DNA from: Thiobaca trueperi
GTDB taxonomy: Bacteria; Pseudomonadota; Gammaproteobacteria; Chromatiales; Chromatiaceae
Direction: 5' to 3'
Length of the DNA: 64,000 nucleotides
NCBI RefSeq assembly: GCF_004342175.1
Contig: NZ_SMAO01000002.1
Coordinates: forward strand, 551,305-615,304
The position numbers and the translations under genes are program-made. The notes beneath the pieces are model-generated. The model did not search any database. It saw nothing but the letters and a program-made list of their open reading frames with translations, and was not told where the DNA came from. Shown one piece after another: positions 16,972 through 27,192 of the stretch. Each line of letters opens with the position of its first letter. Positions within the stretch are counted from its first letter, which is position 1.

Positions 16972-18416
16972 CTCGACGATTTCTGGCGATAGACGCGGAT
17001 GGTGTCGCCCACATTCACCTGATTGCTGGCGATCTTGTTCCAGCGTTTGATCTCGTCGATGGTGACGCCATAGCGGCGGGCGATCGCGGTGATGGAATCG
17101 CCTTTTTTCACCTGATGGGTCACGAGCGCGGGGGCTTCTTTCTTCGCCGTCCTGGCGGTCTTGGTCGTGCTGGCTGCTTTATCAGCGATCTTGTCGGCGT
17201 CAAGACGCAGGGTCTGGCCGGGCAGCAGCGGTTCGTTGAGCGACAGACCATTCCAACCCGCCAGGGTTTTGACATCGACTCCATAGCGACGCGCGATGGC
17301 GGTCATGTGCTCGCCGGACTTGACTTGATGGACTTTGCTGGCGGCGACCGTGGGCTGGCGACTCTTGCTGCTTGCGACTTTGTCCTGCCTGGGCGTCTTG
17401 CCAGCCGTTGCCTCCGTCCGCGCGGGCCGGCTGCTCGCGACGCTTTCCGCTATGGTTTTGGTGGCGGCCACCTCCCGGCTGACCACTTTGCCTGTCGCAG
17501 GTCTGGCCAGATCCAGTGCGACGGACGGCGTCCGCTGCTGGACGCGAACGGCCAGCCGTGACGATTCCGCTGGCAGCATCGGACGATCCGCAATAGGGAT
17601 CAGGCGTTGTCCATATTTGCCCGAATCGGCGACCAGTCGGGCGGTGGCGAGGATCTGGGGGACGTACTGGCGGGTTTCGTTGGGCAGGTCGAGCGACCAG
17701 AAATCAGTGGGTCTGCCGGCGAGGATGTTGGCCTCCTGGGCCGCTTCGACACGCGCCGGGCCGCAGTTGTAAGCGGCCATGGTCAGCTCCCAGTCGCCAT
17801 TGAAGCGCTGATTGATCTGCGCCAGATAGTCCAGTGCGGCGCGCGTGGAGGCCACGACATCACGACGTTCGTCATACTCGCCGTCCAGCCGCAGCCCCAT
17901 TTCGCGGGCGGTGTAAGGCATGAACTGCCACATGCCGCCGGCTGCCTTGGGTGAGGTCGCGTTCGGGTTGTAGCGGCTCTCGACATGCGGGAGCAGGGCC
18001 AGCTCCATGGGGAAGCCGCGCTTTTCGATCTCGGCGACGATGGTTGGCAGATAGGGTGACGCTTGCTGTGACAGTCTTTCGAGATACCGGGGGTCGCGCC
18101 GGAATCGCTCCAGGGTGCCATCGATGCGTGCATGGGCGTGCAGATCCAGTTTCATGCCCGTGCGGACCCGGCCCCAGACATCGCCACCCGCACTGCGGTT
18201 GACCGAGCGTCCGGCGATGCGACCCTCCCGTGCTGGTCTGACATAGCCGTATTCACGCGCCGAGACGATGCCGGAGTAGTCGTCCTGGCTGGCGTCGTCC
18301 ATCATGGCGACATCGCCGCGATTGGCGCAACCGGGAAGCAGAGAGAGGGCGAGCAGGGATAAGGTTGAGACCGTCAGCGCGCGTGCGGCGCGCCCTAAGT
18401 GGATGACACCAGACAT
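16968..18416 (-). CDS. mltD: Membrane-bound lytic murein transglycosylase D
   Basis: MltD cleaves peptidoglycan glycan strands from the inner face of the outer membrane. The 482 residues start with a lipoprotein signal (lipobox LLPGC, Cys near residue 30). The SLT/GH23 domain at about 120-260 has LALLPHVESRYNPNA (catalytic Glu) and AAGGMWQFMPYTAREMGL. Two C-terminal LysM domains follow, starting HQVKSGEHMTAIARRYGV (about 365) and HQVKKGDSITAIARRYGV (about 436). A very AT-rich stretch just upstream (18429-18480) probably holds its promoter. gloB, usually between mltD and yafS, is absent here. Confidence 0.95.
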   Translation of the reverse strand: MSGVIHLGRAARALTVSTLSLLALSLLPGCANRGDVAMMDDASQDDYSGIVSAREYGYVRPAREGRIAGRSVNRSAGGDVWGRVRTGMKLDLHAHARIDGTLERFRRDPRYLERLSQQASPYLPTIVAEIEKRGFPMELALLPHVESRYNPNATSPKAAGGMWQFMPYTAREMGLRLDGEYDERRDVVASTRAALDYLAQINQRFNGDWELTMAAYNCGPARVEAAQEANILAGRPTDFWSLDLPNETRQYVPQILATARLVADSGKYGQRLIPIADRPMLPAESSRLAVRVQQRTPSVALDLARPATGKVVSREVAATKTIAESVASSRPARTEATAGKTPRQDKVASSKSRQPTVAASKVHQVKSGEHMTAIARRYGVDVKTLAGWNGLSLNEPLLPGQTLRLDADKIADKAASTTKTARTAKKEAPALVTHQVKKGDSITAIARRYGVTIDEIKRWNKIASNQVNVGDTIRVYRQKSSS

Positions 18417-18428
18417 GAAACCCCCGGT

Positions 18429-18480
18429 AAAATTTCTTAACTTGTTGTTTAATTAAATTATTATGATTTGTGATGCGACA
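18429..18480. promoter_or_regulatory. AT-rich probable promoter region between mltD and the methyltransferase gene
   Basis: About 50 bases of strongly AT-rich sequence (TTGTTTAATTAAATTATTATG and flanks) stand out in the GC-rich background, between the divergently read mltD and yafS-like genes. TTAATTAA and TATTATG-like hexamers could serve as -10 elements in either direction. I cannot assign a specific start. Confidence 0.4.
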
Positions 18481-18594
18481 TCATACGCAAAGGATCGTCT
18501 CAATTCCAGGTTTAAACCACGGTGATCGCCGCATCCCCGGCACGACAGCGTCGGCGATCATGAGTACCATGTGCGCCTCAACCGAGGCGTCCGC

Positions 18595-19362
18595 ATGACT
18601 CTTTTCGACATTCAGAATCCCCCGCTCGCGCGGCTCCAGGACTGGTATCGCTCTCCGCTCGGGCAGGAGGTGGCGCGGGTCGAATGCGCCAGTGTCCAGC
18701 GTCTGATTGCCAATACATTCGGTTATTACCTGGTCCAGATCGGCGTGATCGAGACCTTTCAGGACGCCCTGGCCTCCAGTCGGATCCGGCATCGCGTCCT
18801 GATTGCCAGCGAGTCGAGTGCCGCTCAGCGCTGGCCGCAGATTCTGTCCCGGACGGATCAGTTGCCGCTTGCCGCCGATAGTGTCGATGCCATCCTGCTG
18901 CCGCATACCCTGGATTTCGTCGCGAATCCGCAGGCCGTTCTGAGCGAGGTCGAGCGTGTCCTGATTCCCGAAGGGCGTGTCGTTATCCTCGGATTCAATG
19001 CACTGAGCGCCTGGGGTGCGCGGGGTCTGATGGGACGCGCCAGGGGACGGGCGCCCTGGTGCGGTCGCTTTCGGACGGCCGCACAGGCCGGAAAGTGGCT
19101 GTCGGTTCTTGGTTTCGATATTGAGGTATGTGAGCACATGCTGTATCGCCCGCCATTCCGCCACGCGCAGGGTGCAGGGTGCGAGCCGTTCGAGTCATGG
19201 GGGCCGCGTTTTCTGCCCCGGCTGGGCGGTGTCTATGCCATTCGCGCAGTCAAGCGGGTCGCCACCCTGACGCCGCTCAAGCCGTCCTGGTTCGGACGGC
19301 GGCGCGCTATCCTGACGGGCGGCGCCATGCGGCCCACACGGCGGGGAACCGGTCATGTCTGA
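18595..19362 (+). CDS. Class I SAM-dependent methyltransferase, YafS-like
   Basis: The 255-residue protein starts [20 protein letters not shown], preceded by GAGGCG at a good distance; the frame also has a GTG 24 bases upstream. The methyltransferase fold is indicated by [20 protein letters not shown] and [18 protein letters not shown], the post-motif-II region of class I enzymes. Its place before rnhA and dnaQ matches the E. coli yafS locus. The substrate is unknown. The 3' end overlaps rnhA by 8 bases. The C-terminal tail ([19 protein letters not shown]) is basic and probably disordered. Confidence 0.85.
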   Translation: MTLFDIQNPPLARLQDWYRSPLGQEVARVECASVQRLIANTFGYYLVQIGVIETFQDALASSRIRHRVLIASESSAAQRWPQILSRTDQLPLAADSVDAILLPHTLDFVANPQAVLSEVERVLIPEGRVVILGFNALSAWGARGLMGRARGRAPWCGRFRTAAQAGKWLSVLGFDIEVCEHMLYRPPFRHAQGAGCEPFESWGPRFLPRLGGVYAIRAVKRVATLTPLKPSWFGRRRAILTGGAMRPTRRGTGHV

Positions 19363-19783
19363 GTGCGTTCAGGCCTATACCGATGGTGCCTGCAAGGGCA
19401 ATCCGGGGCCGGGCGGCTGGGGCGTGCTGCTGCGCTGGGGCGAGGTGGAGAAGGAACTCTTTGGGGGCGAACGCGAGACCACCAACAACCGCATGGAGCT
19501 GATGGCAGTGATCGTCGCCCTGGAGACCCTGAAACGCCCGACCCGGATCCAGATCACCACCGACTCGCAGTATGTCAAGAACGGTGTCATGTCCTGGATG
19601 AAGAAATGGAAGCTCAATGGCTGGCGAACCGCCAACCGTCAGCCGGTCAAGAACCGCGATCTGTGGGAGCGGCTCGATGCCGCGCTCGTCGGCCATGATG
19701 TGGGCTGGCGCTGGGTTAAGGGACATGCCGGGCACGCCGAGAACGAGCGCGCCGACCGTCTGGCCAATCGAGGTGTGCCTTAA
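19355..19783 (+). CDS. rnhA: Ribonuclease HI
   Basis: RNase HI degrades RNA in RNA-DNA hybrids. The 142 residues contain the four catalytic acids: Asp in [16 protein letters not shown] (about residue 9), Glu in NNRMELMAV (about 47), Asp in [11 protein letters not shown] (about 69) and Asp in [10 protein letters not shown] (near 133), plus the basic handle [20 protein letters not shown]. The length is normal. It overlaps the methyltransferase gene upstream and shares one base of its stop with the dnaQ start (TAATG), so the three genes form one coupled unit. Confidence 0.97.
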   Translation: MSECVQAYTDGACKGNPGPGGWGVLLRWGEVEKELFGGERETTNNRMELMAVIVALETLKRPTRIQITTDSQYVKNGVMSWMKKWKLNGWRTANRQPVKNRDLWERLDAALVGHDVGWRWVKGHAGHAENERADRLANRGVP

Positions 19784-20499
19784 TGCGTCAGATCGTCCTG
19801 GATACCGAAACCACGGGTCTCGATCCCCTGGAGGGGCATCGGATCATTGAGATCGGCTGTGTCGAGCTGATCGACCGTCGGCTCACGCGCCATAACTTTC
19901 ATCAGTACATCCAGCCGGAGCGCGAGATCGATGCCGGTGCGGCGGCGGTGCATGGCATCACCAACACCTTTCTTGCCGACAAGCCACGCTTTGCCGAAGT
20001 CGCGGATGCCTTTCTGCGCTATATCGAGGGCGCCGAGCTCATCATCCACAATGCGCCATTCGATCTGGGCTTTCTCGACCATGAATTCGGGCGCTGGCGT
20101 CCGGGCATGCCCAAAATCATCGATCTGTGCGAGGTGACGGATACGCTCGTGATGGCGCGCCGGCTCCATCCCGGCCAGCGCAACGGTCTGGATGCGCTCT
20201 GCAAACGCTACACCGTCGATAACTCGCATCGGGATCTGCACGGCGCACTGCTTGATGCCGAGATCCTGGCCGATGTCTATCTCGCCATGACCGGGGGTCA
20301 GGTTGCGCTGCATCTGGGCGGCGATTCGTCAGCGGACGGCGGACGCGACCAGCGCACACAGCATCGCGGTCGCATCGATCCTGATCGCCCCCGTCTGCGC
20401 ATCGTCCAGGCCGACGAGGCGGCCTGCGTCGCACATGCCGCTCGGCTCGCGGCCATTCAGGCGGCAAGCGGAGAGGGGTGTCTCTGGTTGCGGGAGTAG
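19783..20499 (+). CDS. dnaQ: DNA polymerase III epsilon subunit (3'-5' proofreading exonuclease)
   Basis: This is the proofreading subunit of the replicative polymerase. The DEDDh exonuclease residues are visible: D and E in IVLDTETTGLD, Asp in IIHNAPFDLGFLDHEFG, and His/Asp in NSHRDLHGALLDAEILADVY. The 238 residues are close to E. coli (243). The C-terminal segment (RLRIVQADEAACVAHAARL) would contact the polymerase subunit. In E. coli rnhA and dnaQ are divergent, whereas here they overlap in the same direction. The TAG stop is the first part of a dispersed palindrome. Confidence 0.97.
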   Translation: MRQIVLDTETTGLDPLEGHRIIEIGCVELIDRRLTRHNFHQYIQPEREIDAGAAAVHGITNTFLADKPRFAEVADAFLRYIEGAELIIHNAPFDLGFLDHEFGRWRPGMPKIIDLCEVTDTLVMARRLHPGQRNGLDALCKRYTVDNSHRDLHGALLDAEILADVYLAMTGGQVALHLGGDSSADGGRDQRTQHRGRIDPDRPRLRIVQADEAACVAHAARLAAIQAASGEGCLWLRE

Positions 20500-20518
20500 G
20501 GGCGAATTCATTCGCCCC
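20499..20518. repeat. Palindrome GGGGCGAATTCATTCGCCCC, copy 1, after dnaQ
   Basis: The 20-base near-perfect palindrome, in the context TAGGGGCGAATTCATTCGCCCCGGCAG, is repeated exactly after cheB at 49491-49510. Both genes end with the TAG that begins the shared string. It could form a strong hairpin between the convergent dnaQ and fnr, but there is no U-tract, so intrinsic termination is doubtful. It is a dispersed-repeat type seen across many bacteria. Confidence 0.8.
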
Positions 20519-20570
20519 GGCAGTTGGCAGAAAATTTTGTTACCCCGTTTCGCCGTGTCAATCTGAAATC

Positions 20571-20605
20571 TGGCGGCTGGCGGCTGGCGGCTGGCGGCTG
20601 GCGGC
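20571..20605 (+). repeat. Five tandem copies of TGGCGGC
   Basis: A perfect heptanucleotide microsatellite, five copies, lies between the ends of dnaQ and fnr and just outside the fnr stop. It is non-coding here. Such arrays are length-variable and useful as strain markers. Confidence 0.9.
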
Positions 20606-20610
20606 TGAAA

Positions 20611-21366
20611 CTACTGTTGCTGCTGGCGCCGATTCTGCCCGGTGCTGCCAATGAGTGCTTCCAGTGCGGGCAGGTTGAGCAACTGGATGTGCTTGCGATC
20701 CACGCACATCAGGCCATCTTCCTGAAAGCGGGTGAAGATGCGGCTGACGGTCTCGACCGCCAGACCCAGATAGTTGCCGATCTCGTGGCGGGACATGCTG
20801 AGATAAAAATCGGACGCCGAGAGCCCGCGCTTCTGCAGACGTTGCGAGAGACTCAGCAGAAAGACGGCCAGTCGCTCTTCGGCGCTCTTTTTGCCCAGCA
20901 GCAACAGCATCTCGGTATCGTGGCCGATCTCCTTGCTGAGCAGGCGGAACATCTGGTGTTGCAGGCTGGGAATGGTCGCGGTGAGTTCGGCGAGTCGGGC
21001 GAAGGGGATTTCGCAGATCGCAGAGGTTTCCAGCACCTTGGCCGAGCAGACATGCAGCTCCTTGTCAATGGCGTCCAGACCGATGATCTCGCCCGGCAGA
21101 TGAAAACCCAGCACCTGTTCGCCGCCTTCGGGGCAGGGCGCGAAGCTTTTGAGGGCGCCGGTCTTGACGACATACAGCGAACGGAACCGGTCGCCGGCAC
21201 GAAACAGGAAATCATTGCGGTGCAACGGACGCGCGTGCCTGACGATGTCGTCAAGACGTTCCGTGTCCTCTGGAGACAGACCCATCGGCAGGCATAACGA
21301 CGAGAGCGAACAGTTTTTGCAGGCGACCCGAAGTGTTTCCAGGGAGATCACTTTATGCTGGCTCAA
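20611..21366 (-). CDS. fnr: FNR-family oxygen-sensing transcriptional regulator
   Basis: This is a CRP/FNR-type regulator with the oxygen-labile 4Fe-4S pattern CKNCSLSSLC at the N-terminus and a fourth Cys in KELHVCSAKV. The recognition helix EIGNYLGLAVETVSRIFTRF has the E-SR residues that read TTGAT half-sites. I start at the TTG (21366), preceded by CCGGAGAG at good spacing. This gives 251 residues and places the cysteines at 16, 19 and 25, as in E. coli FNR. An ATG at 21411 is adjacent to an FNR box and lacks a ribosome binding site. The open frame extends even further upstream. Confidence 0.94.
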   Translation of the reverse strand: MSQHKVISLETLRVACKNCSLSSLCLPMGLSPEDTERLDDIVRHARPLHRNDFLFRAGDRFRSLYVVKTGALKSFAPCPEGGEQVLGFHLPGEIIGLDAIDKELHVCSAKVLETSAICEIPFARLAELTATIPSLQHQMFRLLSKEIGHDTEMLLLLGKKSAEERLAVFLLSLSQRLQKRGLSASDFYLSMSRHEIGNYLGLAVETVSRIFTRFQEDGLMCVDRKHIQLLNLPALEALIGSTGQNRRQQQQ

Positions 21367-21411
21367 GACACCGCTCTCCGGGTTGGAGGCGGCTCGCTGT
21401 TTGGCCGCCAT

Positions 21412-21425
21412 TTGATCTGGATCAA
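21412..21425. promoter_or_regulatory. FNR-type binding site TTGATCTGGATCAA upstream of fnr
   Basis: This is an exact TTGAT-N4-ATCAA match, 46-59 bases upstream of the preferred fnr start (21366) and directly abutting an alternative ATG (21411). Its position close to the start suggests autoregulation, most likely repression, as known for FNR in enterics. The recognition helix of the neighbouring protein is of the type that binds this sequence. Together with 10033-10046 it is the only such exact site I found. Confidence 0.7.
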
Positions 21426-21602
21426 GAATAATCGTTTTGTAACCGGATTCATGCCGGATGACAAGGCGGTAAAGATGTGTGCGAATCGTCATCGGCCAGA
21501 CCGGCGGAGCACTGGGTCGAGTGCGTGAGCGGATTGATGAGTTGCGGCGATTTTGGTAGCTTGCCGGGGCTATCGGGCACCGCCCTCGACCCTCCTGACT
21601 GA

Positions 21603-24079
<2,477 letters not shown>

Positions 24080-24302
24080 GCATGGTGAGGATGCGTCCGC
24101 TCGCAGGATCCGCCTCGGTCTTGCGTGCAGACCGGCGTACTGAGCCATTGGCGGTTCGTAAGGCTTCTGTGGGGACAGCATCGTGCGGTGCCGTGTCTTA
24201 ACGTCCCCTTCATGATCGGCGGGTATGCTTCCGCATCCCGATTAGGAAGGGCCGCTTGATCGGATATGACTGACTGATTTTCCAGCACGCCGCTGTGTCG
24301 TG

Positions 24303-26438
24303 ATGGAGATTCTTGAACGAGATCAATCCGACATGCAAACCCTCAGCCTGCGTCTCAAACTGTTGCTGGTCACCGGGATGATCCTGGTGCTCACGGCGGT
24401 CGTGATCATCGTGCTCGCGACCCTGATCTTTCGCACCTCGGTCCAGACCGCGACCGACTCCATGACGCTCAACCTCTCGCAGCAGGCCGAAGAGATCATG
24501 AGCGAGACGGCGCTGGGCACCAGCCAGGAAATCCAGCGGCTGCTGGCTTCGACCATCGCAAGCGTCTCGGTCCTGCAACAGCAGATCGCGCGCTCGGCGC
24601 TCGGTGCGGACGGTACGACACCCTATGATCGGGATCAGTTGAAACGGATGGTGCTCAATACCCTGGAGAGCAACCCCTTTGTCAGTTCGGTCTACGCGCA
24701 GTTCGAGCCGAATGGCTATGACGGCAGGGACAGCGAATACGCGGGGAATCTGTCCCACAGCTCGAATACCGGCACCATCGAGATCTATTTCACGCGCGAG
24801 GGCGATTCGCTCGTCTTTCATGAAACCGAAGATCCGGGCGTGAAATATATCGAAACGCTCAATGAATACGGTCAGCGCGAGGCCGAGTGGTATCTCTGCC
24901 CGAAGGAGCGTCAGCAGACCTGTATCACCAACCCCTACCTCTATGAAATCAAACCCGGCTACGAAGAGTTGATGACCAGCCTGACCCTGCCGCTTGTCCT
25001 CGGTCAGCGATTCATCGGCGTGGTCGGCATGGACATCAATCTCTCGGCCCTTCAGACCGCCGCCGAGGCGATTGCCAAACGGCTGTTTCGTGATAAGGGC
25101 GATCTGATCCTGGTCAGTCATCAGGGGCTGATCGCCGCCTCGACACGTTTTCCGGGTCAGCTCGGCAAGCGTCTGAGCGATGTCGCGCCGGAACTGGCGA
25201 CCGCCATCATGACCCCCGGTCAGAGCAAAAGTGGCGACCGCTGGCTCCACAGTCTGACGATTCCCATCGCGAACGCCTCCTGGACGCTGTCCATCTCGGT
25301 GGCGGAGGCCGACATTCTTGCTGCCGCGCATGCACTGGAGCAGGAGCTGCGCGCCGACACCCGCACGGCGATCCTTGAACTGGCGGCCGGGGCCGCCGTC
25401 ATGACTGTCCTGGGGCTGATCGTCATCGTGATCCTGATGCGCACCATCACGCAGCCGCTGGCGCAGCTTGCCCAGGGCATGCGGGCGCTGGCCTCAGCGG
25501 AAGGCGATCTGACGGTCAAAGTCATGGTGGACCATCATGTCGAGTTGATCGATCTGAGCAAGAACATCAATCGCTTCATCGACAAGCTGCGCCAGATGAT
25601 TCTGGTCATGAAGGAGCAGAGTCAGACCCTGTCCGGGCACTCCGCCGACCTGAGCGACTATGCCCGTCAGGTCGGACAGGCCACCGCGACCCAGAATACC
25701 CAGATCGACAGCGTTGCGACCGCCATGACCCAGATGTCGAGCACCGCCAGCGAGGTGGCGAATCTCGCCAACCAGTCGGCGGCGGCGTCCTGTGAGGCGG
25801 CGGAACATATCGATCAGACCCAGCAGGCGCTCAACGGCACCCAGGATCGGGTGGGCCTGCTGTCGCGCTCGGTCGAGGATGCCACCGCTCAGATGCGTCA
25901 GGTCGCCGAGCGCAGCCAGGCAATCGATGGCATTCTGGAGACGATCCGCGAAATCGCCGGACGCACCAATCTGCTCGCGCTCAACGCGGCGATCGAGGCC
26001 GCGCGGGCGGGCGAGCAGGGGCGGGGCTTCGCCGTGGTCGCCGAGGAGGTTCGGCATCTGGCCACCCGCACCCAGGAATCGACCAAGGATGTGGACGCAC
26101 TGATCAAGGGGCTTCAGGGCGATGTCAGACAGGCGGAGCAACTGCTTCACAGCAGCCGCAGCGAGATGGAGCAGACCCTGACCTTCACGCAGCGCAGCGC
26201 GGAACTGCTTGATCGCGCCGTGCTGGGCGTCAAGCGGATCGACAGCCATGTCCTGCAGGTGGCCACGGCCGCCGAGGAACAGAGTCAGGTCAGCGAAGAG
26301 ATCAATCGCAGCCTCACCGCCATCGGTGATGCCGCGCGCGATCTGGCACATCTGGCGCAGGTCTCCGAAACGGCGGCCCAGGCGACCCATGGCGCCATCC
26401 AGACGCTCGACGATCAACTCAATCTGCTCAGGGTCTGA
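24303..26438 (+). CDS. Methyl-accepting chemotaxis protein with periplasmic Cache-type sensor
   Basis: This is a transmembrane chemoreceptor of about 711 residues. The first helix is LKLLLVTGMILVLTAVVIIVL (near 18-38). A large periplasmic region (about 40-350) contains LGQRFIGVVGMDINLSALQ and LVSHQGLIAAST, typical of dCache sensors. A second helix follows at about 355-378, then HAMP and a signalling domain with [20 protein letters not shown]. It has no C-terminal pentapeptide (ends NLLRV). A GTG (24300), this ATG, or an ATG at 24333 (MQTLSLRLKLL) could be the start, and none has a clear SD. The ligand is unknown. It is the first gene of the signalling block. Confidence 0.9.
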   Translation: MEILERDQSDMQTLSLRLKLLLVTGMILVLTAVVIIVLATLIFRTSVQTATDSMTLNLSQQAEEIMSETALGTSQEIQRLLASTIASVSVLQQQIARSALGADGTTPYDRDQLKRMVLNTLESNPFVSSVYAQFEPNGYDGRDSEYAGNLSHSSNTGTIEIYFTREGDSLVFHETEDPGVKYIETLNEYGQREAEWYLCPKERQQTCITNPYLYEIKPGYEELMTSLTLPLVLGQRFIGVVGMDINLSALQTAAEAIAKRLFRDKGDLILVSHQGLIAASTRFPGQLGKRLSDVAPELATAIMTPGQSKSGDRWLHSLTIPIANASWTLSISVAEADILAAAHALEQELRADTRTAILELAAGAAVMTVLGLIVIVILMRTITQPLAQLAQGMRALASAEGDLTVKVMVDHHVELIDLSKNINRFIDKLRQMILVMKEQSQTLSGHSADLSDYARQVGQATATQNTQIDSVATAMTQMSSTASEVANLANQSAAASCEAAEHIDQTQQALNGTQDRVGLLSRSVEDATAQMRQVAERSQAIDGILETIREIAGRTNLLALNAAIEAARAGEQGRGFAVVAEEVRHLATRTQESTKDVDALIKGLQGDVRQAEQLLHSSRSEMEQTLTFTQRSAELLDRAVLGVKRIDSHVLQVATAAEEQSQVSEEINRSLTAIGDAARDLAHLAQVSETAAQATHGAIQTLDDQLNLLRV

Positions 26439-26442
26439 CCCC

Positions 26443-27126
26443 ATGAAGACACGAATCCTTGTGGCGCTGATCATCGCCGGGTGCTCCAGCGCGACGCAGG
26501 CGGACTGGTCCGCGACCGTCACCGGCGCCAGCGATTATCTTTTCAACGGCGTGACCCAAACCGATCATCAGCCGGCGGCCCAGGCCAGTCTGGACTGGTC
26601 TGGGGCATCGGGTGCCTATGCAGGCATCTGGGCATCGAACGTCGATTTTGGCAACGATACCAAGGCGGAAGTGGACGGCTATCTGGGGTATCGCTTCGAG
26701 TTCCGCCCCGGCTATTCGGTCGATGCCGGTCTTGCCTACTATAGCTATCATGGCGGCAGCGACAGCGCGGACAGCAATTATCCGGAAGCCTATCTCAAAC
26801 TGGGGATCCTGGGTTTCAACCTGAATACCTGGTACAGCCACGATTATTCCGGTCTGGATGTCGGGCATATCGTTGTCATGCTGCAAAGGGATTTCAAGAT
26901 CAACGACCGCTGGACGATCAGGACACAGCTTGACCGGTCAACCAGCCTGGATGCCAATCGCTTTGCCTGGGATGGCGACCGGGATCACTATCTGCACTGG
27001 CAGGTCATGAATCAAACCAGCTACGCCGGTTTTGATTTCGCGCTTGGCGTGAGCGGGACGACGTTGAGCGATGCGTCTGGCGATACCGTGCTATTGTTCA
27101 CCGTCAGTCGAACGATTCTTTTTTGA
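26443..27126 (+). CDS. TIGR02001 (Gcw_chp) family outer membrane protein
   Basis: The 227-residue exported protein starts MKTRILVALIIAGCSSATQA, a signal peptide, followed by WSATVTGASDYLFNGVTQTD, the hallmark opening of the TIGR02001 family (function unknown, predicted beta-barrel). Alternating aromatic strands (GYLGYRFEFRPGYSVDAGLA, YSYHG, LNTWYSHDYSG) and a final Phe (TILF) support an outer membrane barrel. It begins four bases after the chemoreceptor stop, so the two are probably co-transcribed. A link such as solute uptake for the receptor ligand is speculation. Confidence 0.8.
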   Translation: MKTRILVALIIAGCSSATQADWSATVTGASDYLFNGVTQTDHQPAAQASLDWSGASGAYAGIWASNVDFGNDTKAEVDGYLGYRFEFRPGYSVDAGLAYYSYHGGSDSADSNYPEAYLKLGILGFNLNTWYSHDYSGLDVGHIVVMLQRDFKINDRWTIRTQLDRSTSLDANRFAWDGDRDHYLHWQVMNQTSYAGFDFALGVSGTTLSDASGDTVLLFTVSRTILF

Positions 27127-27192
27127 CGATTCCACCATCAAGTCTGTCCTGACGCCTCGGCTCTGCGAATAGCGAACCGATCAGAGCCCCCT

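Noticed and set aside
26209..27126. Upstream extension of the TIGR02001 gene into the chemoreceptor 3' end
   Set aside because: The extension is an out-of-frame overlap; the ATG at 26443 starts a proper signal peptide.
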